The notes below the pieces were generated by a model. The model worked only from the letters and a program-made list of their open reading frames with translations. It had not been told where the DNA came from and searched no databases. 6,330 nucleotides of DNA. Origin: an uncultured Clostridia bacterium. Lineage in GTDB: Bacteria; Bacillota; Clostridia; Oscillospirales; Oscillospiraceae. The stretch is taken from NCBI GenBank assembly GCA_947177005.1, contig CAMWSZ010000184.1, positions 1 through 6,330 of the forward strand. The letters are read 5' to 3'. Of this stretch, positions 1-5,028 are shown piece by piece. A program made the translations under genes and the position numbers. The first letter of the stretch is position 1. Each line of letters begins with the position of its first letter.

Positions 1-24
1 CAACCCTTCCTTTTCCTGCATTAT

Positions 25-60
25 TCCTGTAGGTTTATAGTTGAATACAGGTTCTAAAAC
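25..60. repeat. Single CRISPR-repeat-like 36-mer near the left edge
   Basis: One strand ends in TTCTAAAAC and the other begins GTTTTAGAACC, end patterns common in type II and type VI CRISPR repeats. A perfect 6-bp inverted repeat (CCTGTA at 26-31, TACAGG at 46-51) lies inside it. Only one copy is visible and no second copy occurs elsewhere in the window. An array could only exist to the left of base 1. The resemblance is to repeat ends recalled from the families; nothing here proves an array, and no cas gene is present. Confidence 0.2.
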
Positions 61-65
61 AGACC

Positions 66-94
66 TTGAAAGCACCACAAGAATCTATTATAAT
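66..94 (+). promoter_or_regulatory. Sigma-A-type promoter, rightward
   Basis: TTGAAA at 66-71, a 17-base spacer and a perfect TATAAT at 89-94. The -10 sits inside a perfect 12-base palindrome, CTATTATAATAG (86-97). Transcription would begin near 101 and run into the structured stretch at 109-177. No protein gene follows closely, so the likely product is a short RNA. Confidence 0.55.
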
Positions 95-100
95 AGGGGT

Positions 101-190
101 GGGTGTAGCACACAGCTATGTGTGGGAGGGGCTTTCTCCCGCATAGGGGCGTGGGGGACTGCCATCCCTCACGTCCTGCCTTTATTTGTC
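101..190 (+). ncRNA. Candidate structured small RNA of unknown family
   Basis: The segment starts where the 66-94 promoter should initiate. It can form CACACA/TGTGTG (109-124, loop GCTA), GGGAG/CTCCC (124-128 with 136-140), and a long helix pairing 146-158 with 165-177 around the loop CTGCCA. That last helix uses three G-U pairs that become A-C mismatches on the opposite strand, so the rightward RNA folds better. It is followed by GCCTTTATTTGTC, which resembles an intrinsic terminator. A rival stem, CTATG (116-120) with CATAG (142-146), excludes the first hairpin. No known RNA family was recognised; 6S and SRP RNA were considered and do not fit. Antisense to it is an 18-codon GTG-initiated frame at 116-172, probably not meaningful. 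Confidence 0.35.
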
Positions 191-198
191 TCGCCTAT

Positions 199-227
199 AC
201 TATAACACAATGCCGGAAAATATACAA
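199..227 (-). promoter_or_regulatory. Possible leftward promoter with extended -10
   Basis: On the minus strand TTGTAT (227-222) is followed by a 17-base spacer and TATAGT (204-199), preceded by TGT as an extended -10. Transcripts would start near 192 and cross the structured segment in antisense, heading off the left edge. The minus strand near the edge carries AAGGAAGGG (11-3), which could be a ribosome binding site for a gene beginning beyond base 1. The -35 is poor (3 of 6), so this is tentative. Confidence 0.35.
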
Positions 228-281
228 GCACTTTTTCGTTCTTTTTCGACAGTGCCAACATAAATTTTTTGAAATTTCCTC

Positions 282-312
282 TTGACTCTCACACTGTGAT
301 ACCCTTTATAAT
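282..312 (+). promoter_or_regulatory. MerR-type promoter with 19-bp spacer and operator dyad
   Basis: TTGACT at 282-287 and TATAAT at 307-312 are separated by 19 bases instead of 17. This long spacer is the hallmark of promoters activated by MerR-family proteins, which bind between -35 and -10 and twist the DNA. An 11-base inverted repeat, TCACA-C-TGTGA (289-299), lies in the spacer. Its position directly upstream of a MerR-family gene implies autoregulation. Confidence 0.6.
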
Positions 313-342
313 AGGTCCTGAGCTCAAATGCATCACATATGT

Positions 343-349
343 GGAGGAA
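343..349 (+). promoter_or_regulatory. Ribosome binding site fixing the merR-type start
   Basis: GGAGGAA, with GGAGG at 343-347, lies 8 bases before the ATG at 356. The reading frame is open further upstream, but an earlier start at 269 would lie ahead of the promoter and has no such site, so 356 is the better start. Confidence 0.75.
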
Positions 350-355
350 AAAATT

Positions 356-1177
356 ATGCTGAAAATAGGGATGTTTTCCAAGCTGTCACGAATCAGCATT
401 CGTATGCTCCGGTACTTCGACGAGCAGGGGCTGCTGACGCCCTGCGATGTTGACGCCTGCACCGGCTACCGCTATTATGCCGAGGAACAGCTTCCTGTAG
501 CGGAACGCATCACCGCATTGCAGAATATGGGCTTCAGTCTGGCGGAAGTAAAAAAGCTCATCCATGCGGAGGGACAGGACGGGGTATGGGAACAATCCCT
601 GCTGCATCAGCGAAAGGTGCTGGAGGAGGAGGCGCAGGCCGCGCAGTACCGCCTCACGCTGCTGGAAACCGCGCTGAAGCAGCTGCGAAATAAGGAGGAA
701 AAACCAATGGTATATCATGTCACAGTCAAAGAACTTCCGGAACGGTATGTCGCCAGCGTGCGGCAGAAAATCCCCACCTACAACCACGAGAGTCTCCTGT
801 GGGGGCTTCTGATAGAGGAGACCGCCGGACAGAAGCTCCAAATGGCAGACCCCTGCTACTCTATGGCGATTTTTCACGACGGCGAATATGTTGAAAGCAA
901 TCCGGACGTTGAGATCCAGTGTGCGGTGAAGGGGACCTATCAGGACACTGAGCATGTGGTTTTCAAAACCGTGCCGCCGGTCCGGATCGCGTCGGCCACC
1001 TTCAAGGGCTCCTACAAACAGGTTGGCGAGGTCAACCAGGCGGTAGCCGGCTGGATTCGGGACAACGGCTATGCGTTCAGCGGCGCGTCCTTCAACATCT
1101 ACCACGTCGGACCCGCCCAGACGCGGAATCCGGAGGAATTTGTGACGGAGCTGTGTTTCCCTGTGTCTGAAAAGTAA
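356..1177 (+). CDS. MerR-family transcriptional regulator with GyrI-like effector-binding domain
   Basis: The 273-residue product has the architecture of BmrR/BltR-like regulators. Residues 1-70 form the MerR winged helix-turn-helix (MLKIGMFSKLSRISIRMLRY, then the GYRYY segment at 37-41 in the wing). Residues 76-113 are a charged helix expected to form the dimerisation coiled coil. Residues 118-273 match a GyrI-like/AraC-type effector-binding domain, with the typical late KGSYKQVGE segment and a C-terminal TELCFPV strand. Such proteins sense hydrophobic or cationic compounds and activate transporter or stress genes. The ligand cannot be read from sequence. The start at 356 is chosen because of a strong GGAGG and because the promoter with a 19-bp spacer lies just before it, which suggests autoregulation. 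No transporter target is adjacent on the right; any target may be to the left, beyond the window. Cytoplasmic, DNA-binding dimer. Confidence 0.9.
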   Translation: MLKIGMFSKLSRISIRMLRYFDEQGLLTPCDVDACTGYRYYAEEQLPVAERITALQNMGFSLAEVKKLIHAEGQDGVWEQSLLHQRKVLEEEAQAAQYRLTLLETALKQLRNKEEKPMVYHVTVKELPERYVASVRQKIPTYNHESLLWGLLIEETAGQKLQMADPCYSMAIFHDGEYVESNPDVEIQCAVKGTYQDTEHVVFKTVPPVRIASATFKGSYKQVGEVNQAVAGWIRDNGYAFSGASFNIYHVGPAQTRNPEEFVTELCFPVSEK

Positions 1178-1202
1178 AGGAATCCGCCGCGGCGCGGCAA
1201 AA

Positions 1203-1239
1203 AACCGGTCCTGCTCTCAGGACCGGTTCCCTTTTATTT
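1203..1239. terminator. Bidirectional intrinsic terminator between the merR-type gene and divIC
   Basis: A perfect 11-bp stem, AACCGGTCCTG (1203-1213) with CAGGACCGGTT (1218-1228), has loop CTCT. It is followed on the plus strand by CCCTTTTATTT. On the minus strand it is followed by a run of six T, including the stem's end. It serves both convergent genes. Confidence 0.88.
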
Positions 1240-1244
1240 ATGTA

Positions 1245-1562
1245 CTACTTGCTGAACCGAAGTATTTTTTCTCCCGGCGCGGCCATTCCCAGCTCATTCC
1301 GGGCGATATCCTCAATCAGTTCGATATCATCTCTGTTTTCGATGTCTCCGGCCAGCTTTTGGTTTGTCTCCTGAAGCTCCGCGAGACGGGCGGCGTAAAC
1401 GATTTCTTCTGCTTTGGCGTCCTGAAGCTCCTGAAACAGATTGACCAGACGGAAGCACAGGGCCAGCAGCAGGAGAAACAGGAGCACTGCGGTCAGACGT
1501 CCGCTTGGTTTTTTTGTCCGCTTTCGTTTCCCCTTCCGGGCCGCCGCCGCTGTTTTGCCCAT
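1245..1562 (-). CDS. divIC: Septum formation initiator, DivIC/FtsB family
   Basis: A 105-residue bitopic membrane protein. Residues 1-22 are very basic (cytoplasmic), 23-40 form one transmembrane helix, and 43-76 form a heptad-like coiled coil (QELQDAK... ARLAELQETNQKL). The C-terminal block IEDIARNELGMAAPGEKIL (83-101) is the family signature. DivIC pairs with FtsL and DivIB in the division septum and helps activate septal peptidoglycan synthesis. It is the last gene of the leftward operon, and gene order yabP-yabQ-divIC matches Bacillus and Clostridia. The ATG is preceded by AAAGGAG with a 9-base gap, lying inside the open yabQ frame. Length is normal for the family. It ends just before the shared terminator. 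Confidence 0.9.
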   Translation of the reverse strand: MGKTAAAARKGKRKRTKKPSGRLTAVLLFLLLLALCFRLVNLFQELQDAKAEEIVYAARLAELQETNQKLAGDIENRDDIELIEDIARNELGMAAPGEKILRFSK

Positions 1563-2016
1563 CGCCCTCAGCTCCTTTCTTTCGGGAACGCCTCAACTTC
1601 CCCCGCCAACCAACGACTCTTATTGTAATCCACTTCTTCCCAAGAAAAAAGGCTTTTTTGCATCTGCGCCGGATTTTTTTCGCGGCGTGACGCCCCAGGC
1701 GCAAAGGAGCCAGCAGAATCAGCAGCCAGAAATCCCATACCGGGCGCAGAATACGGCTGAGCAGGCAGAAATACAGAACCATACCACCCAGCGCCGCGGC
1801 CAGATAGAACAGGCGCAGCTCACCGTCACCGGCCATTACAAACAGGAACAGGGCGGCGGCGGTAAGCATACAGAAGAAAGCGTCCAGCGCCGCGCCCCAC
1901 CACCGGCCGCCCAGTGGCCGGACCGTGCGCAGCAGATCATAGATCAGCCCCAGGACGCCGCCCAGCAGGACGGAGCGGCAGAACATTGCCAGCTGATCGG
2001 ACAGAACAACGCCCAT
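1327..2016 (-). CDS. yabQ: Spore cortex biosynthesis protein YabQ, with long C-terminal overlap into divIC
   Basis: Residues 1-105 look like YabQ: an N-terminal segment SDQLAMFCRSVLLGGVLGLI with the LLRTVRP turn, then hydrophobic helices around 45-61, 68-90 and 93-105. A basic stretch (108-121) and the KKWITI segment (127-132) follow. YabQ is a membrane protein of the developing spore needed for cortex formation in Bacillus. The gene starts 5 bases after yabP and has only a weak ribosome binding site, suggesting translational coupling. Beyond about residue 135 the protein becomes Arg/Lys/Gly/Ser-rich and low in complexity, and from residue 152 it is read from divIC in another frame. That tail is probably not conserved. 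Either the natural stop was lost, a sequencing frameshift exists near the T/A runs at about 1640-1660, or the overlap is real. An alternative frame around 1568-1630 would end VEAFPKERS-stop, neatly 9 bases before divIC. Confidence 0.72.
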   Translation of the reverse strand: MGVVLSDQLAMFCRSVLLGGVLGLIYDLLRTVRPLGGRWWGAALDAFFCMLTAAALFLFVMAGDGELRLFYLAAALGGMVLYFCLLSRILRPVWDFWLLILLAPLRLGRHAAKKIRRRCKKAFFLGKKWITIRVVGWRGKLRRSRKKGAEGDGQNSGGGPEGETKADKKTKRTSDRSAPVSPAAGPVLPSGQSVSGASGRQSRRNRLRRPSRGASGDKPKAGRRHRKQR

Positions 2017-2021
2017 TGGTC

Positions 2022-2303
2022 TCAGCCGAACAGCCGCCGGAACAGACCGCCCTGTCCGCCGCCGGGCGCGCTGTCCTCATACAGCAGCGTATGGATTGTG
2101 CCGTCTACATGGAGCTCTCCGCCGTCCAGGTTCAGTTTTCCGATATGCAGATTGGCGCCGCCGACCACCAGAGTCCCGGCGGTGGTCGCCATTACGATTT
2201 CCTCTTCGTCAAAGCGCTCGACCTCCTCCACCCCGGTAACGACCAGCCGTTCCCTGCCGTCAAGCTCCAGGCGGTGCTGCATGGCGGCTTCGTCATATGG
2301 CAT
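2022..2303 (-). CDS. yabP: Sporulation protein YabP
   Basis: The 93-residue product carries the YabP/YqfC pattern throughout: HRLELDGRERLVVTGVEEV, FDEEEIVMATTAGTLVVGG, then NLHIGKLNLDGGELHVDGTI and a short Gly-rich tail ending in LFRRLFG. YabP is a small sporulation protein made under sigma-E and needed with YabQ for normal spore cortex assembly in Bacillus. The ATG at 2303 follows a GGGGGG-rich site about 9 bases upstream; an internal ATG at codon 8 has no comparable site. It follows rqcP after an 85-base gap that contains a candidate sigma-E promoter and precedes yabQ by 5 bases, so the yab genes may be transcribed separately during sporulation. Confidence 0.9.
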   Translation of the reverse strand: MPYDEAAMQHRLELDGRERLVVTGVEEVERFDEEEIVMATTAGTLVVGGANLHIGKLNLDGGELHVDGTIHTLLYEDSAPGGGQGGLFRRLFG

Positions 2304-2334
2304 AAAAATAGACCCCCCATATCCTTCAAGTCAC

Positions 2335-2348
2335 TCCATATATATGGA
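2335..2348. repeat. Perfect 14-bp palindrome before yabP
   Basis: TCCATATATATGGA reads the same on both strands. It overlaps the -10 of the candidate sigma-E promoter and lies about 31 bases upstream of the yabP start. It could be an operator, or simply an AT-rich promoter core. Confidence 0.4.
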
Positions 2349-2367
2349 AGGTCTGTCCTAATTATTC
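2339..2367 (-). promoter_or_regulatory. Candidate sigma-E promoter for yabP-yabQ(-divIC)
   Basis: On the minus strand GAATAAT (2367-2361), a 14-base spacer and CATATATA (2346-2339) resemble the sigma-E consensus (ATA-type -35, CATACAAT-type -10, spacing 13-15). The yabP gene is known to be sigma-E dependent in Bacillus, which supports the reading. The match is partial and not proof. Confidence 0.4.
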
Positions 2368-2388
2368 CAGATGTGCAGAGGGGGGCGT

Positions 2389-2628
2389 TCAGATCTCCCG
2401 GTACATGGCGGCGGCATCCGCCTTCCCGGCGTTCTCCAGCACGGCGAGAACCTCCACGCGGAGGGTGCGTTCGCCGAACCGGATAGCGATTTCATCCCCC
2501 ACCTTGACCTCATAGGAGGCCCGGGCGGTGTGGCCGTTGACGGTGACGCGCTCGTTGTCACAGGCCTCGTTTGCCACGGTACGCCGTTTAATGAGGCGGG
2601 ATACTTTCAGATACTTGTCTAAACGCAC
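2389..2628 (-). CDS. rqcP: RqcP (YabO), S4-domain ribosome quality control factor
   Basis: This 79-residue protein is almost entirely an S4 RNA-binding domain: VRLDKYLKVSRLIKRRTVAN at the start, then EACDNERVTVNGHTARASYE and VKVGDEIAIRFG. RqcP binds the stalled 50S subunit with RqcH and tRNA-Ala and supports C-terminal alanine tailing of incomplete chains. The related Hsp15 family shares the fold. The start is taken as GTG at 2628: it gives the family's usual beginning, and AAGGAG lies 7 bases upstream. An upstream ATG at 2655 would overlap the HU gene and add nine unrelated residues. It sits 4 bases after the HU gene, in the position of yabO in Bacillus. Confidence 0.88.
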   Translation of the reverse strand: MRLDKYLKVSRLIKRRTVANEACDNERVTVNGHTARASYEVKVGDEIAIRFGERTLRVEVLAVLENAGKADAAAMYREI

Positions 2629-2632
2629 AGGC

Positions 2633-2914
2633 TCACTCCTTGACGGCCACCGCATCCTTCAGGGCCTTGCCGGGCTTGAAGGACGGGACCTTTGTGGCGG
2701 CAATGGAAATTTTTTCCTTGGTTTTGGGGTTCAGGCCCGTCCGCGCCGCCCGTTTTTTCACCTCGAATGTGCCGAAGCCGACCAGCCGGATCTCCTCGTT
2801 CTCCACCAGAGCCTCCGTAATGGCATCCAGCGCACTGTTCAGGATTGTTTCGCAATCCTTTTTGGACATGGCGGTTTTTTCCGCAACCGCGTTAATCAGT
2901 TCGGTTTTATTCAT
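2633..2914 (-). CDS. HU-family DNA-binding protein
   Basis: A 93-residue HU with the complete family layout. Helices 1-40 (MNKTELINAVAEKTAMSKKD...) form the dimer body. The hallmark GFGTFEVKKRAARTGLNP (46-63) includes the arm-tip Asn62-Pro63 that intercalates in DNA, and the end is PSFKPGKALKDAV. HU bends and compacts DNA in the nucleoid. It is the first gene of the leftward operon, with its own promoter about 75 bases upstream and AAAGGAG 9 bases before the ATG. In many Clostridia HU lies between mazG and rqcP; here mazG is absent and fprA is divergent. Confidence 0.95.
   Translation of the reverse strand: MNKTELINAVAEKTAMSKKDCETILNSALDAITEALVENEEIRLVGFGTFEVKKRAARTGLNPKTKEKISIAATKVPSFKPGKALKDAVAVKE
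2636..2641 (-). promoter_or_regulatory. Ribosome binding site deciding the rqcP GTG start
   Basis: AAGGAG on the minus strand overlaps the last codons of the HU gene and lies 7 bases from GTG 2628. The overlap suggests coupled translation of HU and RqcP. Confidence 0.75.
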
Positions 2915-2989
2915 CAGAATAGTCTCCTTTTGTTCTACTTGTTAAGAACCCACTTATAAATAACGCCATCCTTTGATAGATAGTGTCTA

Positions 2990-3018
2990 ATCTTATCATA
3001 TTTTTTCCTCACTTGCAA
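2990..3018 (-). promoter_or_regulatory. Promoter of the HU-rqcP-yab operon
   Basis: On the minus strand TTGCAA (3018-3013), a 17-base spacer and TAAGAT (2995-2990), with TGA before the -10 as an extended element. The start would be near 2983, leaving a leader of roughly 70 bases. Confidence 0.6.
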
Positions 3019-3079
3019 GGCTTTTATCCAGCCAACAGATAATTTTCATAAATTGTCCACAAACTATTTCCTGCAATGA

Positions 3080-3108
3080 TTGACAACACTGTGTCCAGCC
3101 GTTATAAT
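3080..3108 (+). promoter_or_regulatory. Consensus sigma-A promoter of the flavodiiron gene
   Basis: TTGACA at 3080-3085, 17 bases, TATAAT at 3103-3108: a full consensus match, implying strong basal expression unless repressed. The expected start is near 3115, about 29 bases before the ATG at 3144. AAAGGA is at 3128-3133, 10 bases before that ATG. Confidence 0.85.
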
Positions 3109-3143
3109 ATTGGCAATTACACCCAAGAAAGGAATGCAGCCAT

Positions 3144-4310
3144 ATGACTGATTTGCACGTTTCCGATGCCATTCGCTATGTCGGCGCGGATGATACCACG
3201 ATTACCCTCTTTGAAGGACAATACCCCGTTCCCAACGGCGTCTCCTATAACTCCTATGTGATTCTCGACAGCAAAATCGCCGTCATGGACACCGTGGACC
3301 GCCGCGGGACCGCTGCCTGGCTGGAGAACCTGGTCTCCGTTCTGGACGGCCGCAAGCCTGATTATCTGGTCATCCAGCACATGGAGCCCGACCACGCGGG
3401 CAGCATCGGCCTGCTGGCGGAAAAATATCCGGAGATGACCCTGGTGGGCAATGCAAAGACCTTTTCCATGCTCCCGAAATTCTTCCCCGGCGACTATACG
3501 GGACGTACCCTGACCGTCAAGGAGGGGGATACCTTGTCTCTGGGCACGCATACCCTCACCTTCGTTATGGCCCCAATGGTCCACTGGCCGGAGGTCATGG
3601 TCAGCTACGAGTCCTCGGAAAAGGTGCTGTTCTCCGCTGACGGCTTCGGCACCTTCGGTGCCAACTGCTGCGGGCAGGAGTGGATCGCGGAGGCCCGCCG
3701 CTACTACTTTAATATTGTGGGGAAATACGGCGCGCAGGTACAGGCGCTGCTGAAAAAGGCGTCCGGGCTGGATATCCAGACCATTTGCCCGCTGCACGGA
3801 CCGGTGCTCAAGTCGGATCTCGGCTACTATCTGGGCAAATACGACCTCTGGAGCCGCTATGAACCGGAGGAGGACGGCGTTTTGATCGCATACGCCTCCA
3901 TTCACGGCAACACCGCCAAAGCCGCCCAGAAAATGCGGGAGATTCTGGCGGAGCAGGGCTGCGCAAATATCTCCATGCGTGATCTGGACCGCTGCGATCA
4001 GGCGGAAGCGGTGGCGGATGCGTTCCGGTACAGCAGAATGGTGGCGATGTCCTCCACCTATGACGGCGGCCTGTTCCCGCCAATGGACCATTTTATGGCG
4101 CATCTCCGTGACAAGACGTACCGCAACCGCAGAGTGGCGCTGATCGAAAACGGTTCCTGGGCGCCGTCGGCGGCGAAACACATGCGGACCTATCTGGAGG
4201 CGCTGAAGGACATCACAATCTGTCCTACGGTGCATACCATTCAAAGTGCGGTCAAGGAGAACGATATTGACGCGATGAGGACGATTGCAAAAGAACTTCT
4301 GGAACAATAA
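3144..4310 (+). CDS. fprA: FprA-family A-type flavoprotein (flavodiiron protein)
   Basis: The 388-residue protein has the two flavodiiron domains. Residues 1-240 form a metallo-beta-lactamase-like diiron domain, with the HMEPDH motif (H79, E81, D83, H84), H147 in APMVHWPE, D166 in FSADGFG and H218 in CPLHGP. Residues 245-388 form a flavodoxin domain with the FMN phosphate loop YASIHGNT (250-257), SSTYDGGLF and ENGSWAPS. Such enzymes reduce oxygen to water or NO to nitrous oxide in the cytoplasm using electrons from rubredoxin or NADH-linked reductases, protecting anaerobes. No rubredoxin or reductase domain is fused on, so this is class A. The loop after D166 (GTFGANCCGQEW) appears about ten residues shorter than I recall for close relatives, and carries two adjacent cysteines. 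All iron ligands remain, so the enzyme should be functional. Single-gene unit with its own promoter and terminator. Confidence 0.93.
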   Translation: MTDLHVSDAIRYVGADDTTITLFEGQYPVPNGVSYNSYVILDSKIAVMDTVDRRGTAAWLENLVSVLDGRKPDYLVIQHMEPDHAGSIGLLAEKYPEMTLVGNAKTFSMLPKFFPGDYTGRTLTVKEGDTLSLGTHTLTFVMAPMVHWPEVMVSYESSEKVLFSADGFGTFGANCCGQEWIAEARRYYFNIVGKYGAQVQALLKKASGLDIQTICPLHGPVLKSDLGYYLGKYDLWSRYEPEEDGVLIAYASIHGNTAKAAQKMREILAEQGCANISMRDLDRCDQAEAVADAFRYSRMVAMSSTYDGGLFPPMDHFMAHLRDKTYRNRRVALIENGSWAPSAAKHMRTYLEALKDITICPTVHTIQSAVKENDIDAMRTIAKELLEQ

Positions 4311-4319
4311 TGGATACGG

Positions 4320-4360
4320 CGGACCGGTAGACAGATGTCTGTCTACCGGTCCGGTTTTTT
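4320..4360 (+). terminator. Strong intrinsic terminator after fprA
   Basis: GGACCGGTAGACAGA (4321-4335) pairs perfectly with TCTGTCTACCGGTCC (4338-4352), extended by C4320-G4353, then GGTTTTTT. It starts 10 bases after the stop codon. Confidence 0.95.
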
Positions 4361-4450
4361 CGTTTGGAACCACCTGCCGTACAGCCGCATAGGATGAATT
4401 GGATATCCGTTCCCCGTCTCCGGCGGGGGAGGGCGTCCATACGAATACAA

Positions 4451-4456
4451 GGGAGG
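4451..4456 (+). promoter_or_regulatory. Ribosome binding site of the collagen-like gene
   Basis: GGGAGG lies 11 bases before ATG 4468, slightly long but the only good site. A TTG further upstream at 4399 is in frame but has no site. Confidence 0.6.
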
Positions 4457-4467
4457 AACATTCCCCT

Positions 4468-5028
4468 ATGAGATATAACTATCCTTATGGCTGTGGTGAA
4501 GAATTAGATCCCGGCTTCACCTATCCCGGCGGCGGCAGACCGAACGGCTGTTCAGGCGGCGTGGGCGGGGTCAACCGGCCCTGCAACAGTACCTGCAATT
4601 CAAGCTGCAATACGACCTGCTGCACCCCCGGTCCCCGCGGACCGCAGGGACTGCCCGGCCCCATGGGTCCCATGGGTCCCATGGGCCCCATGGGATACCC
4701 GGGTCCCACTGGTCCGACCGGCCCGATGGGTCCTGCGGGGCAGACGGGCTTCCCCGGTCCTACCGGCCCCACTGGTCCGATGGGTCCCACCGGTCCAATG
4801 GGACTGCCCGGCCTTACGGGTCTTAACGGTGCGACAGGTCCTACTGGCCCCGCAGGTGCGACGGGTGCAACAGGAGCCACGGATACAGTTATATATGTAC
4901 AACACTGGAAACCATTGCAAATACAAGCAAAAAATAAATTCCGTTCCCACTTTATAACAAAATTCGTCTTAGTTTGCAATGGACATACTACTTACTTTAG
5001 AGCGGAACAGGTTGAAAGAGAAAAATGA
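4468..5028 (+). CDS. Collagen-like (Gly-X-Y) protein with an abruptly replaced C-terminus, probably truncated
   Basis: The 186-residue frame begins with a Tyr/Gly/Pro-rich head, then a Cys-rich stretch (CNSTCNSSCNTTCC, 39-52) able to cross-link. It continues with 28 uninterrupted Gly-X-Y triplets (residues 55-138), rich in GPM, GPT and GAT. Bacterial proteins of this kind form triple helices on the exosporium or cell surface, as BclA does on Bacillus spores. There is no signal peptide, consistent with a spore-coat protein released from the mother cell. At base 4882 the repeat ends in mid-pattern and an AT-rich segment encodes 48 unrelated residues (DTVIYVQHWKPLQIQ... EQVEREK). No globular trimerisation domain of the BclA type follows. 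I infer that the gene was cut by a mobile element and now ends in foreign sequence. It may still be translated. No clear promoter was seen upstream. Confidence 0.7.
   Translation: MRYNYPYGCGEELDPGFTYPGGGRPNGCSGGVGGVNRPCNSTCNSSCNTTCCTPGPRGPQGLPGPMGPMGPMGPMGYPGPTGPTGPMGPAGQTGFPGPTGPTGPMGPTGPMGLPGLTGLNGATGPTGPAGATGATGATDTVIYVQHWKPLQIQAKNKFRSHFITKFVLVCNGHTTYFRAEQVEREK
4657..4692 (+). repeat. Four tandem 9-base repeats encoding Gly-Pro-Met
   Basis: GGC/GGT-CCC-ATG occurs four times in a row within the collagen domain. Such tandem units expand and contract by slippage, so the triplet number probably varies between strains. Confidence 0.85.

Noticed and set aside
25..100. Possible tracrRNA built from the repeat-like sequence.
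   Set aside because: No nexus-like hairpin follows the CTAAAAC end, and the following bases carry a promoter instead; without cas9 this cannot be upheld.
116..172. Minus-strand 18-codon GTG frame (VRDGSPPRPYAGESPSHT).
   Set aside because: Lies in the structured RNA segment, has only a weak site upstream, and shows no protein-like pattern; more likely incidental.
386..1105. Long open frame antisense to the MerR-type gene (239 codons).
   Set aside because: Its translation has no recognisable domain, and the sense protein explains every residue of a known family. GC-rich third positions commonly open antisense frames.
3053..3061. TTGTCCACA, one mismatch from a DnaA box.
   Set aside because: A single near-match without a cluster, an AT-rich unwinding element or replication genes; not evidence of an origin.
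3102..3117. TTATAAT with a degenerate second half, resembling half a PerR box over the fprA -10.
   Set aside because: Only 3 of 7 bases of the second half fit, and the first half is simply the -10 hexamer. Peroxide control is plausible biologically but not supported here.
3117..4373. Very long open frame antisense to fprA (418 codons).
   Set aside because: His/Arg-rich, no family features, crosses the fprA promoter end and terminator; a shadow of the sense codon usage.
4399..4467. In-frame N-terminal extension of the collagen-like protein from a TTG codon.
   Set aside because: No ribosome binding site near TTG; GGGAGG before ATG 4468 and the family-like Tyr/Gly/Cys head favour the later start.
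4521..4979. Antisense Pro-Val/Gly-Pro repeat frame opposite the collagen-like gene.
   Set aside because: It is the complement of the Gly-X-Y repeat; it has no ribosome binding site and its periodicity is fully explained by the sense strand.
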